A stretch of 31,183 nucleotides of DNA from Clostridia bacterium BRH_c25 (GTDB lineage Bacteria > Bacillota_A > Clostridia > Lutisporales > Lutisporaceae): the NCBI GenBank assembly GCA_001515955.1, contig LOES01000228.1, forward strand, positions 1 to 31,183. Direction: 5' to 3'. Below, in pieces: positions 17,601-24,200 of this stretch. Within the stretch, counting starts at the first letter, position 1; each line of letters begins with the position of its first letter. The position numbers and the translations under genes are program-made. The notes under the pieces were generated by a model. It was given only the letters and a program-made list of their open reading frames with translations, did no database searches and was not told the origin of the DNA.

Positions 17601-18753
17601 TCTAAGGGTAATGAATGGTAATAGAATGTGGTCGGATGGAGGAACAGAGGGCACTATTAATTTGGGCAGCTGTGCTTACAGGGATTTAGCAGTTGATAGC
17701 CCGCCAATAGCCAGCTTTGTTATAGACAAGAATCCGATAGAACCTGCCGAGCTATTAAAAATAAGAGACACATCAACCATAACAGGAGTATCTCCGATAA
17801 ACAGATGGCACTGGATTGTAAAGAAGCTTAATGCAAATGGCACGGTACCCGGTACAAGCCTGCGGGATTTACAGTTTACAAACAGCAATGCGGGAACAGG
17901 AGAGCTTGCAGGCTATGATGCCAATGTAAAAACTGATTACAGCAGCGATGGTGTGGGGACTTACAGGATTTATCTGAGAGTGCGCAACAGCAACAATATG
18001 TGGTCGGATGGGGGTACGGACAATATAATTAACCTTGATAATTTCTTCAGTCAGGACCTTATCGTGAGAGAGAGCCACAAACTGAGCAATTTCAGAGTTA
18101 CAAGAATAAAAGACATACATTTGGAAACTTATTACTATGACTCGGTGGCAGGACAATATATCGAAAGACTTACAGATGTTAACGGCATGGCAATAGACTA
18201 TCAGAATTTCAACGGCATGATAGACGGCTTGACAAAAGGTTATATATTTGAATTTGCAATAGACTCCGCTAACTTTAATGATGAAGCCGACACCATAAGA
18301 ATAACACCCCGTTTTTATACCTGCGATGATTACTCAAGAGATTCCGAGGAACGGGCCTTATACTGGGAAAACAGCCATCACGAGGTGCTGAAAGCAGGAG
18401 AGGGAGGGCATGCTCCATGGGCATCAATAGAGCTTGCAAGGGGCGACAGAACCATTACCGCGGGTAATAATGCAACGTGGAGGGGCTCATACCTTATACC
18501 GGGCACCGCCTGGGCTGTGCCTCAGGGAACCCCGGCAGCAGATTCCAAGGGGAGAAAAATAAACAGGGATATTATTGTCAGCTTCGAAATCAGGGGCTAT
18601 AAGAACGGAGAATTAAAGTATGATTATAACCTGCAGCAGTGGCCGGAGGAAAGGACTTTCGAAAAGTATCCCTATGAAATCGGTGATGTGATAAGGTACA
18701 GTCACAGCAAAAGCAATCTGGAGGATAAGAATGTTATAATAAACCGCCCGTAG
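11677..18753 (+). CDS. Giant secreted PKD / VWA-like / propeller-like surface protein, 2358 residues
   Basis: A signal peptide (about 1-26) is followed by a beta-rich N-terminal region, a proline linker near 400, and a clear PKD domain (about 410-498, FDPDG and PGEYDLFLTVVDNDG). A second PKD-like domain spans 500-590. A von Willebrand-A-like region runs from about 745 to 1010: D765-YTGT replaces the usual DxSxS, with LSDG at 966-969. Residues 1015-1525 consist of short beta repeats like a propeller or RCC1-type fold. Three tandem repeats of exactly 124 residues lie at 1762-2133, each ending with a W-S-D-G-G-T motif. A distinct C-terminal domain (about 2150-2358) contains WRGSYLIPGTAWAVP. There is no LPXTG motif, SLH repeat or C-terminal membrane helix. 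AAGGAGG at 11659-11665 overlaps the stop of the preceding SLH gene. The role is probably adhesive or structural. Confidence 0.85.
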   Translation: MKKYLSWFLALLMFFSILQSLIVLAYEYDNIDFGVGTQADPVRYKDFRDHLNYIKKVSCPTAAFTVTIGSQSRNSQNTILESDGVTANNPLHAKVGDLASIATQGAGNSVASGSYTLDRYDWQVTFRADDSSSYVQKENSSSVFSNKSFTFDRPGTYNFYLNVRDSMPHAITEGWGNWAMNGVHESIGRNPGPTGDPTDDLYGYWYYAQVQVIVKYPTLVENHIDRTTGKSLYQVVHRDITTNTKETQIKAFPGYKFTASKEGYTWEELDDCPYGTQTTRTAHFNTEQMNAFHSYYYEPLLGLFPNFAIKHNGANFTDKELTVQNLPVTVNLEDLSVGDNITNWTWEYKTSDTPSFQVFSTIQNPTKELDAEKTYTFRLTVKNAAEQKSIEHYIIVKKGTPPPPPVTGKPPVAVITGPSERMAGVSIPFSGGSSFDPDGVIVEYIWSIPGANITYTGNGDRNITAWYPEPGEYDLFLTVVDNDGMTGECMTSIRILPPVPTAAIDITGKLKENRKVTVSGSNSSSPAYYPINKYTWTMTNGTDARYTGTFGSDTSKDMILKKAQSYRFDLRVDNTYGLSDTETKTMAIVPDAAPVADFTMPKQVLRNKNDGGNATITVTNLSKSTDGDTIKKTVVFYAYDSNNDGNFDNETWYYSKDGTTWTASGLTYAQLNGLDLYNLAGAGNPANFILKTKNVGKYKFEAKTIEDIPAADTIPSLLSAADYRTGITTTSKLLSDKIAEVINTAPTVSFEVKKTKPADIFIFTDYTGTKLNGLNSVITAKKAQLNAIGVDPNFVIVNTSKTIGTQTMNKYRYVRYLHFDVKVTGGDGTNQQWTPSNPKYIDAGGFWEQKDSYEKPLNEIPFGRNYSWYQFTGITTRTSPYEATTRNYKVYDTAGGYEEVSFSTYYNYMGYYYNYSNWSITGVYPDAQWIPENFLGTDNLNAASIDIDTIKTAPLRTGSDRYAIFLSDGKSKDYSLGFGNSFAFGALTSDLKNYINQNNFKVYTIADPKAMNTLISKEVVIDMQTCENRISSNVYALAFFQSSNGYYYFFNGNTNKPCIVDSSVFGEVKSIISPGLILMKNGTAKRFDGSSFYSFPVNNIVSAEPVNGSQYYAVSTTGSIVICDSYNNMSIKLTIPATNYVTSFTGYSEYNGNYMPYSVVFTKNNVYVINLDTMSIIRNFAVNNFISYTEMYNDYIAFADSDSVDVLNLNTMNLSRTFNISGIAQLSYFTSWPEGENYRYGVYVVTNAGRVYRIADTNNDYLLDVLTNTPASFNAYNIKKIIEHMSGADLYMLTHDEKLVAYNSQNNSVYVSEPYYSIKQESINTSGYATIGNYSYSRPSGHTKLFLHNDGTVKACYPVVVGRHWSKKEEDYINDYALRTYAVSMPAGISAKKVSASALGMFILGTDNNLYGVLYTPQYQGDQSPSLSLFMSGVTDISDGYVHRSPAYGSSVYITRTDGSVVRRYTNNWNTYGVQIYTGTKYNVKKFNAVNNECFYLHKDGTASGTFSSDLINNNVTMTNPSAGYITMNELISGNPSSMTYGAGQYTQALDHLVSRYTADPSYTSNYILLGDTVVYNVQYSDTENDPKYKEYWKYNHNPYYFDNSIGTLSVNGQTLNYPVAAFDKTGKVDIDLKIRDNPKNDDRFDNYRLPNAGIVNAALYVHRKPTALQRITIADNGNGTFTVKSFDAGSYDLDHTSRSDKGIAAREWRWKESLQPGWTAGQMNKPDCTPDKAYITQLRVKDLEGVWSDYNTIELDDDNPPVALFNIDNLVIKTTEKLKVKDQSFPQSFSTITNWHWVVKKLNTDGSAPAANLQSTVFTSSNNGTGAMAGFDVNVMTEYSGSGTGRYRVYLRVKNSHGLWSDGGTDAVSNLNSFYSQDFEADRLPTASFTIDKNIIKVDEVLKVKDQSTAPGTSPLAKWQWIVKKLAADGSVPGSNIQNEQFTDRNTGTGAMAGYDVNVKIDCSSNGAGTYRIYLRVMNGNRMWSDGGTEGTINLGSCAYRDLAVDSPPIASFVIDKNPIEPAELLKIRDTSTITGVSPINRWHWIVKKLNANGTVPGTSLRDLQFTNSNAGTGELAGYDANVKTDYSSDGVGTYRIYLRVRNSNNMWSDGGTDNIINLDNFFSQDLIVRESHKLSNFRVTRIKDIHLETYYYDSVAGQYIERLTDVNGMAIDYQNFNGMIDGLTKGYIFEFAIDSANFNDEADTIRITPRFYTCDDYSRDSEERALYWENSHHEVLKAGEGGHAPWASIELARGDRTITAGNNATWRGSYLIPGTAWAVPQGTPAADSKGRKINRDIIVSFEIRGYKNGELKYDYNLQQWPEERTFEKYPYEIGDVIRYSHSKSNLEDKNVIINRP
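16957..18072 (+). repeat. Three tandem 372-bp (124-aa) repeats inside the giant gene
   Basis: Repeat units start at the proline codons 16957/16960, 17332 and 17701/17704, with a period of 372 bp. Each encodes (V/T/I)A.F.ID, a K(V/I)(K/R)D segment, (W)HW(V/I)VKKL, a GTG.(M/L)AG(F/Y)D.NV stretch, Y.(V/I)YLRV and WSDGGT. The high protein similarity indicates duplication within the gene. Confidence 0.85.
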
Positions 18754-18778
18754 TGTAATTACTAAGAAGTAATGCAAA

Positions 18779-18885
18779 TGTCATCCTGAACAAAGTGAAG
18801 GATCTAAGACCCTAAAGGAATACCTAAGAGTATTTGCTTGGGTTATTCTCACAGGCATAAGATTCGACCCAGGCTCAGAATGACA
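18779..18885. repeat. MITE-like repeat with TGTCATCCTGA / CTCAGAATGACA ends
   Basis: This 107-bp unit has imperfect terminal inverted repeats, TGTCATCCTGAAC and GCTCAGAATGACA. Its interior (GGAATACCTAAGAGTATTTGC, then TTCTCACAGG) recurs almost unchanged at 30349-30454. No coding capacity was seen. It lies between the giant gene and its downstream terminator. Confidence 0.75.
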
Positions 18886-18941
18886 TAGGCTAGGCATTGG
18901 AGCCATTTTAGCTTTATTTAGTAGTATTAACACTAGTGAAT

Positions 18942-18988
18942 AAAAAGTGGTTATTGACAAACCTGAGTATATCAATAACCATTTTTTA
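18942..18988. terminator. Bidirectional terminator between convergent genes
   Basis: AAAAAGTGGTTATTGA (18942-18957) pairs with TCAATAACCATTTTTTAT (18972-18989), giving a long stem with A-rich and T-rich flanks on the two sides. It can end both the giant-gene transcript and the convergent pseudokinase transcript, whose stop codon is at 18991. Confidence 0.85.
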
Positions 18989-18990
18989 TG

Positions 18991-20181
18991 CTATTTATTA
19001 TTCTCGCTGCCGGGGTCTGTTTCTGCATCAGGCGGAACAGGCTTTGGAAGCACTGTTATATAAGTTACATAAGGCTCGCTTACTTCATCGTGAGAATCCG
19101 CAACCACAAGCTGAATTTCATAATTCCCCACCTCGGTGAAGGTATAGGATATATTCTGGCTGGAAGAACTGAAAACTTGCTTGTCGTCCTTGGATATAAC
19201 CCATAAATATGACTTTATATTGTCATTGGCATCGGGGTCGGAGGACTGACTTGTGAAAACCACAGTCTCTCCTGTATAAACCTGTTCCGTGCTTGCAGTA
19301 AACAGTGCCTCAGGCTTCGCATTCTGCAATTCGGCTTTGCTTTTATTCAAGGTGGATATATCAAAATCCTTTACAACAGTCCATACTCCTCCTGCAAGCA
19401 GAAGTATCAGGATTACTGCAGCAAGTCTGCGAACCGGTGTGAGCTTGCGCTTGATCTTTGCTTTCTGGTAGTTCTTCCTTATCTGGCTGTCTACCGATCC
19501 GCTGCCAATAAATACCGAGTACAGGAGCAATGACTTGAAATCACTGTATACCTTTGCTATCGATTCATATTGTCCCTCCAGGCATCTCTGAACTATGGGG
19601 AAAAGCGCGGGGGGCAAAATATCCTTTGTACGTTCCGGATCGGCAGCAACAGTATTTGAAAAAATAGCGCAGATGATTTCTCCTATTCTTCCGGATACAT
19701 CGCTTTTGGTCGCAGATATATTATCGGCAGTAAACTTCAGGTTGCAATTGAAGCAGATATTCTTCCTGCCTGTTACGGCCAGATTGTCGGCATCACAAAG
19801 TGAGAAAACGATAAACGGGCTGAGTTTTTCAATATCAATGAGTTGGGTGAGCAAGCTTTCGGTAAGATACATCTTTTCCGTAAGCCTGAGATTGTTGTTG
19901 GAAAGAAAGGCCTCCATGGTAGGTCCTGAACAGACATTGCAGACCACATAAAAGCAGAAATCCTCGTAAAAGGTTTCAATTAAGTTTTTGATACAACGGC
20001 ACTTTTCCTTTGAGAAATCGTCCTTTAAGCTGTATATGGTGTCAGTATCCTTGAATTCGTTGATTATATACCTTTTGGAGTCGTCTGCACCTGTTTTTTT
20101 TGCTGAATATATTGTTTGCAGGTCATTTGAAAACAAGGTATCAATTACTTCATATTTTTCTGCGATAATAAGATTGTCCAT
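18991..20181 (-). CDS. Single-pass membrane protein with degenerate kinase domain inside and PKD domain outside
   Basis: The N-terminal 240 residues follow the outline of a Ser/Thr kinase (YEVIDTLFSNDLQTIYSAKK as the first strands). The key residues look lost: IIN replaces the VAIK lysine, CDADNL stands where HRDxKxxN is expected, and there is no DFG. It is therefore probably a pseudokinase. A basic stretch (KIKRKLTPVRR) precedes a transmembrane helix at about 250-270. The outer part (about 290-382) is a PKD domain (ALFTAS, SSDPDAND, GNYEIQLVVADSHDE) and ends in a short acidic/proline tail. Eight cysteines cluster in the kinase-like part. GAGGTGG precedes the ATG at 20181. It is convergent with the giant PKD gene. 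A sensor or scaffold linking the wall to the cytoplasm is a hypothesis. Confidence 0.7.
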   Translation of the reverse strand: MDNLIIAEKYEVIDTLFSNDLQTIYSAKKTGADDSKRYIINEFKDTDTIYSLKDDFSKEKCRCIKNLIETFYEDFCFYVVCNVCSGPTMEAFLSNNNLRLTEKMYLTESLLTQLIDIEKLSPFIVFSLCDADNLAVTGRKNICFNCNLKFTADNISATKSDVSGRIGEIICAIFSNTVAADPERTKDILPPALFPIVQRCLEGQYESIAKVYSDFKSLLLYSVFIGSGSVDSQIRKNYQKAKIKRKLTPVRRLAAVILILLLAGGVWTVVKDFDISTLNKSKAELQNAKPEALFTASTEQVYTGETVVFTSQSSDPDANDNIKSYLWVISKDDKQVFSSSSQNISYTFTEVGNYEIQLVVADSHDEVSEPYVTYITVLPKPVPPDAETDPGSENNK

Positions 20182-20260
20182 ACAACCACCTCAAACTACA
20201 TTATTCTACATAAAACAATATTTTCCTTTCGATAATTACATAATTTTGAAAAATATTTGA

Positions 20261-20382
20261 TAGATGCGAGATACGAGGTACGAGGTACGGGGACGTAGGG
20301 AACGCATTGCATGCGTTCCACTGTAGGGGCGACCATTGGTCGCCCGGCTTCGAAGGCTTAGCCTAATGCCTCGAACCCCGCA
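20261..20382. repeat. Composite heptad / palindrome element upstream of the pseudokinase gene
   Basis: The left arm (20261-20290) has GATGCGA, GATACGA, GGTACGA units. It is followed by the palindrome GGAACGCA-TTGCA-TGCGTTCC (20299-20319), the GGGGCGACC-ATT-GGTCGCCC unit (20323-20345) and a TTCGAA core (20350-20355). The right arm (20367-20382) is worn. The element occupies the 5' side of the minus-strand pseudokinase gene. Confidence 0.7.
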
Positions 20383-20409
20383 ACCTGCCCAAAACATCAG
20401 TTTTTGGGC

Positions 20410-20503
20410 AAAAAAAAGCGCACCCGTTAAGGTGCAATATGAGTGGGGTTAACGATTGTGTGTGTGTCTCCATAAGCTATGAGTTATTCAGGGGTTAAAT
20501 ACA
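20410..20503 (-). ncRNA. Predicted small RNA or attenuated leader on the minus strand
   Basis: A promoter (TTGCAT, 17 bp, TATAAT) would start a transcript near 20503. About 70 nt later comes a hairpin, GCACC (minus, 20435-20431) with GGTGC (20424-20420), followed by GC and eight Us (20417-20410). No open frame lies inside. The sequence TTAACCCC occurs twice in the RNA. The next gene on this strand, the pseudokinase at 20181, could be reached by readthrough, so this is either an independent ~95-nt RNA or an attenuator. It does not match the riboswitch classes I can recall. Confidence 0.5.
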
Positions 20504-20509
20504 ATGCTA

Positions 20510-20538
20510 ATTATAATACATAAAGAATGAATATGCAA
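20510..20538 (-). promoter_or_regulatory. Minus-strand promoter for the predicted small RNA
   Basis: Read on the minus strand: TTGCAT (20538-20533), 17 bp, TATAAT (20515-20510). The -10 is perfect and the spacing ideal; the -35 is only fair. Confidence 0.55.
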
Positions 20539-20706
20539 TAGTTTTTGTGAAAAAGATGTGAAGAATTTGTGAATTAATGAATACAGATTAGACAAGCATA
20601 TAATTAAACTGCCATAAAACCTATATATTATGCATATTCCCGGAGAGGGAAAATCTGCGCGGAAATGCATGTTTACAAATATATTTGAAGTGTTACAATA
20701 ATTTGT

Positions 20707-20752
20707 ATGCATAAATATGCATTAATAACCGCAATTATGCAATATTTATGCA
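20707..20752. repeat. AT-rich inverted repeat, possible hairpin or operator
   Basis: ATGCATAAATATGCAT (20707-20722) and ATGCAATATTTATGCAT (20736-20752) are reverse complements apart from one inserted base, separated by 13 bp. There is no T-run beyond it. It could be a regulator-binding site or a cruciform. Confidence 0.55.
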
Positions 20753-20795
20753 TGTATCTCCTGCACCCACATCTCGGATCCCCGAAACCTCGTAT

Positions 20796-20985
20796 CCTGT
20801 GTCATTGCTATGAAAGCCAATTACCATCGGTGTCATCCTGAGGGAGGAACGACCGAAGGATCTTAAGATACTTCGCTCCGCTCAGTATGACAGGGTGCTT
20901 TCGTTTATCGTGGTGCAGGTATGTGTGGAAATTCTGAGTTTACGAAGAATCTTATCCCAGTAAGCATGACCAGAACAAATCATCA
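20796..20985. repeat. Left copy of a ~190-bp inverted repeat pair
   Basis: Bases 20796-20918 (123 bp) match the reverse complement of 30464-30586 with a single difference noticed by eye. Weaker similarity continues through 20985 (partner 30397). Inside is a 62-bp palindromic unit (20831-20892) with ends TGTCATCCTGAG / CTCAGTATGACA, related to the MITE-like repeats. Confidence 0.85.
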
Positions 20986-21054
20986 ATGCACAGAGTATCG
21001 GAACCTGAATTAAATATTAAGGTTAGGTTACAATTCTTTCAAGAAAGCTGGGGA

Positions 21055-21066
21055 TTATGGTATAAT
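21055..21066 (+). promoter_or_regulatory. Extended -10 promoter of the IPT/TIG surface operon
   Basis: TTATGGTATAAT contains a perfect TATAAT (21061-21066) with an upstream TGN. No good -35 is seen 17 bp before it (TTCAAG), which is tolerable with an extended -10. The resulting leader of about 145 nt contains a heptad element. Confidence 0.55.
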
Positions 21067-21113
21067 TTAAGTAATTATATCGCTTCAGACTGCATTGGAA
21101 AATGTCGATATAT

Positions 21114-21200
21114 TAGATACGAGATACGAGATGCGAGATACGGGGGTTAGGGCAAAGGCTTCGAAGCCTTTCTTATAGCGCGCATCCCGAATCTTACATC
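21114..21200. repeat. Heptad hairpin element, GAGATAC class, in the leader of the IPT/TIG gene
   Basis: The left arm (21114-21145) has GATACGA, GATACGA, GATGCGA, GATACGG units. An 18-bp palindrome, AAAGGCTTCGAAGCCTTT, lies at 21154-21171. The right arm (21180-21200) is degenerate. The element ends about 7 bp before the ribosome binding site (AAGGGGG, 21206-21212). Confidence 0.7.
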
Positions 21201-21219
21201 AAGACAAGGGGGAACATCC

Positions 21220-24200
21220 ATGAAAAAGTTTTTTTCTGTTTCAAAAAGATTTCTATCGTTTTTATTGACGTTTATGATAGTATTCTCACTGGTTTCAGAT
21301 ATTATTGTGGTTCATGCGGCTCCTTCCATTACCAATGTGAGGTTCATAAGAACTGTAAACGCAGTAACAAAAGAACAAAGCGGAAGGTTGTACATATATG
21401 GTTCAGGTTTTTTGAATCCCTTTGTAAGGGTAGGTGCAACCGGGACTATACCGGCGGCAGTAAATCAAGCGCTGTCCAACAGTTATACGATAGTTGTTGA
21501 TGATACGGCTGCAATTGCTGAAATGGAAGGTAAAGAGAACATCATAAGAGTAACGACCGAAAACCCGGACGGTTCAACCGCTGAATTGGAATCCACAATG
21601 GATCTTTCGGTCATGCCTGGAATAGAGGGTATTTCAAGCTCCAAGGCTTATGTAGGCATGCCTTTGACTATTAGAGGGAGTAAGTTTGATGAACTTAACC
21701 CTTCTGATCCTGCGATTGAGGATAATCTCTATGTCGCCGGTACAAGATATAACTTAGGGACAGAATATAACATAGTTGACGGGATAATTTCCATACCTGC
21801 GCTGAAATCCCCAAATAATTACGGACTTGCCGGCATACGAATAGAAAGAAGTATAAGACAGAGTGGTATAATCATCAATGAAATAATAACATCGTATGAG
21901 AACAGCATAACTGTGGTAAATCAGATGACCGGCATTGAAATGGAAAGGATAGACCCAAATTCGGGACCGAAGAACAAAAGGAATCTGATAAGCATATACG
22001 GAAAACAGCCAAACGGCAGTAATTTTACCGGCGATATGAGGATATTCGCCGATTCGGTTGAAGGGGTAAACAAAGGGGTAATAATAGACGGCTTCGGAAA
22101 GGTAGTCGGGGTAAAATTCGAGCTTCCCACAAGAGCTAATGCAGGTACTGTGGATCTTGTAATCAGTTCAAGCAACCTCGGAAGTGAATATGTAATGCCT
22201 GCAGCCTTTGTATATCTGGATATAGGGAACACCCTCAGTATAGATGCTGATGGGGTAAACCCCAATTTCAAGAAGGAGACCGAACAGAAAATTATTGAGA
22301 TAAGGGGACGTAACATAGGCTTCTTCAACGGTACCGGATACGACAAGATAACCGGGGTATCGACGGATGAAACTATAATTGGATACGATAGCTACGGCAG
22401 CAGCGGCCTTTTCAGCAATAATACATATTACAAGCTCAAGTATAACGGCAAATACAATGGTGCAGATGTAACGATAATAAGGGAGTTCAGAGTAATAATA
22501 GACGGTGATGCCACTGTTGTGGACGAGGTGTATGGGACTGTAGACTATACTCCCATATTTGATCTGAGCAAGGATATCGTATATGTGAGACCTGTCGATG
22601 TAAATCTGGATCCCAATGAGCCCAAGAGTGTTGACGTATCCGTACAGACAGTGACCACAATATTTACAGAGTCCGGCGGGGCTGTAGGAGATATAATATA
22701 CAACAGATCCGAAGAGTATATCTTGAAAAACGGTTTTACATATTTACCCGACGAATTATCTCCGGACATAACTTCCATCACTCCCGCATACGGCCCCGGC
22801 GACAAGGAAATATACATGACAATAAAAGGTACTGACTTCCAGGTTCTCGAAGACGGGAGGAAACCCAGGGTCAGAATAGGCAGCAGGGAGTGTGTCGTTA
22901 TAGGTGTCTATGACGATGAAAACAGAGTTGTAGACGGCAAGATAATAACAGCAGGCACCAGAATCAAGCTCAGACTCCCCGCAGGCACAGCTGCGGAGGG
23001 TGCGGCAGATGTAGTTGTAATAAATCCCAGCGGCGGGCAGAAGACCCTGACAAACGGCTTTGAATTCAAAAATCCTGCTGAAGCTAAAATGCCGTATATA
23101 GATAGCCTGAAGGAAAGCTATGCAGACCTCCGGGGAGGAGATATAAGCGGCGAGAGAGTTTTAATAACAGGGGGAAATATATTTACCTCCGCAGATAATA
23201 ACCACAGGGTAATAATCACCATAGACGGAGAAAAGGCAGTCATAGTCGGAAAAGTAACCTCAGACGGGAAAACTGTTACGATCATTCCGCCTCCGGGCAC
23301 TATTCCGGGAATGACCAAGCTGCAGATAATAAATGAAGACGGCACAATGACAAGCGCGGACTTCGAATACAAGCTGGTGACCTCAAATCCCAAGATTACA
23401 AAAATTGTTCCGACAATGGGCGGAAAAGATGCAAAGCTGGTTATAAAGGGGGAGGATTTCATACTTCCCGACGATGAGGAAGATGCCAATGACCCAAAAC
23501 GGAAGGGCTCTGTAGTCCTGTTGGGAGGCAAGGAGCTTAATGCTTATAATTATGGGAAGGATGGGGACGGAAATCCTGTTATAGTTGAAGACGGATACGA
23601 AAGCATATACTACTACAATTCACACTATGACCCTGATGGACCGGATGGTATTGAACCCTATGAATTGAATGGAGCCATGGTCAGGGTAATAGATTCCACC
23701 ACCATTTATGTGGATCTGCCCGACAGATTCTACAGCTTTGGAGGGAGCAGCGATCCATATCTTGTGAGCGAGTTTATACCTCTGGGTGATCTGAAGGTCG
23801 AGGTTCTGAACCCTGACGGAGCCAAGTCCAAGGAGAATGTAATATTCAAATACATGAGGCCTCTGACTTCACCTGTTATCACTTCTATGTCCCCGAACAG
23901 CGGTTCCATAGACGGAGGCACGGTTGTTACACTGACAGGAAGCGGTTTTAAGAAGGACAATCTTGAGGTTTTCTTTGGTTCGGAAAAAGCCCTTAATATA
24001 AGCTTTATCAATGCGACGGAGATAAGGGCAACAGTGCCCAAATATCCATATTCCATTCCCGGAGGCATAGATGAGTTTGTAGTGCCGGTCATGGTGGTGA
24101 ATTATGACGGCGGAACAGCTGTAAGGGACGGGGCAAACGGCTTTACATACAAGATACCTTCAAGTCATCCGGTAATAAATGCTTTGTATAGAGCCACAGC

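Larger units (their letters stand above)
20539..21060. other. Non-coding region upstream of the IPT/TIG gene
   Basis: No credible gene is present. It holds an AT-rich inverted repeat (20707-20752) and the left copy of a long inverted repeat pair (20796-20985). The remainder shows nothing recognisable. Confidence 0.6.

Noticed and set aside
20385..20409. Plus-strand terminator GCCCAAAA...TTTTTGGGC
   Set aside because: On the plus strand it is followed by As, not Ts, and on the minus strand the T-run precedes it. The real terminator in this place is the minus-strand hairpin next to it.
20410..20503. Known riboswitch (for example c-di-GMP or SAM class) in the minus-strand leader
   Set aside because: None of the conserved core sequences of the classes I can recall are present, so it is left as an unassigned small RNA or attenuator.
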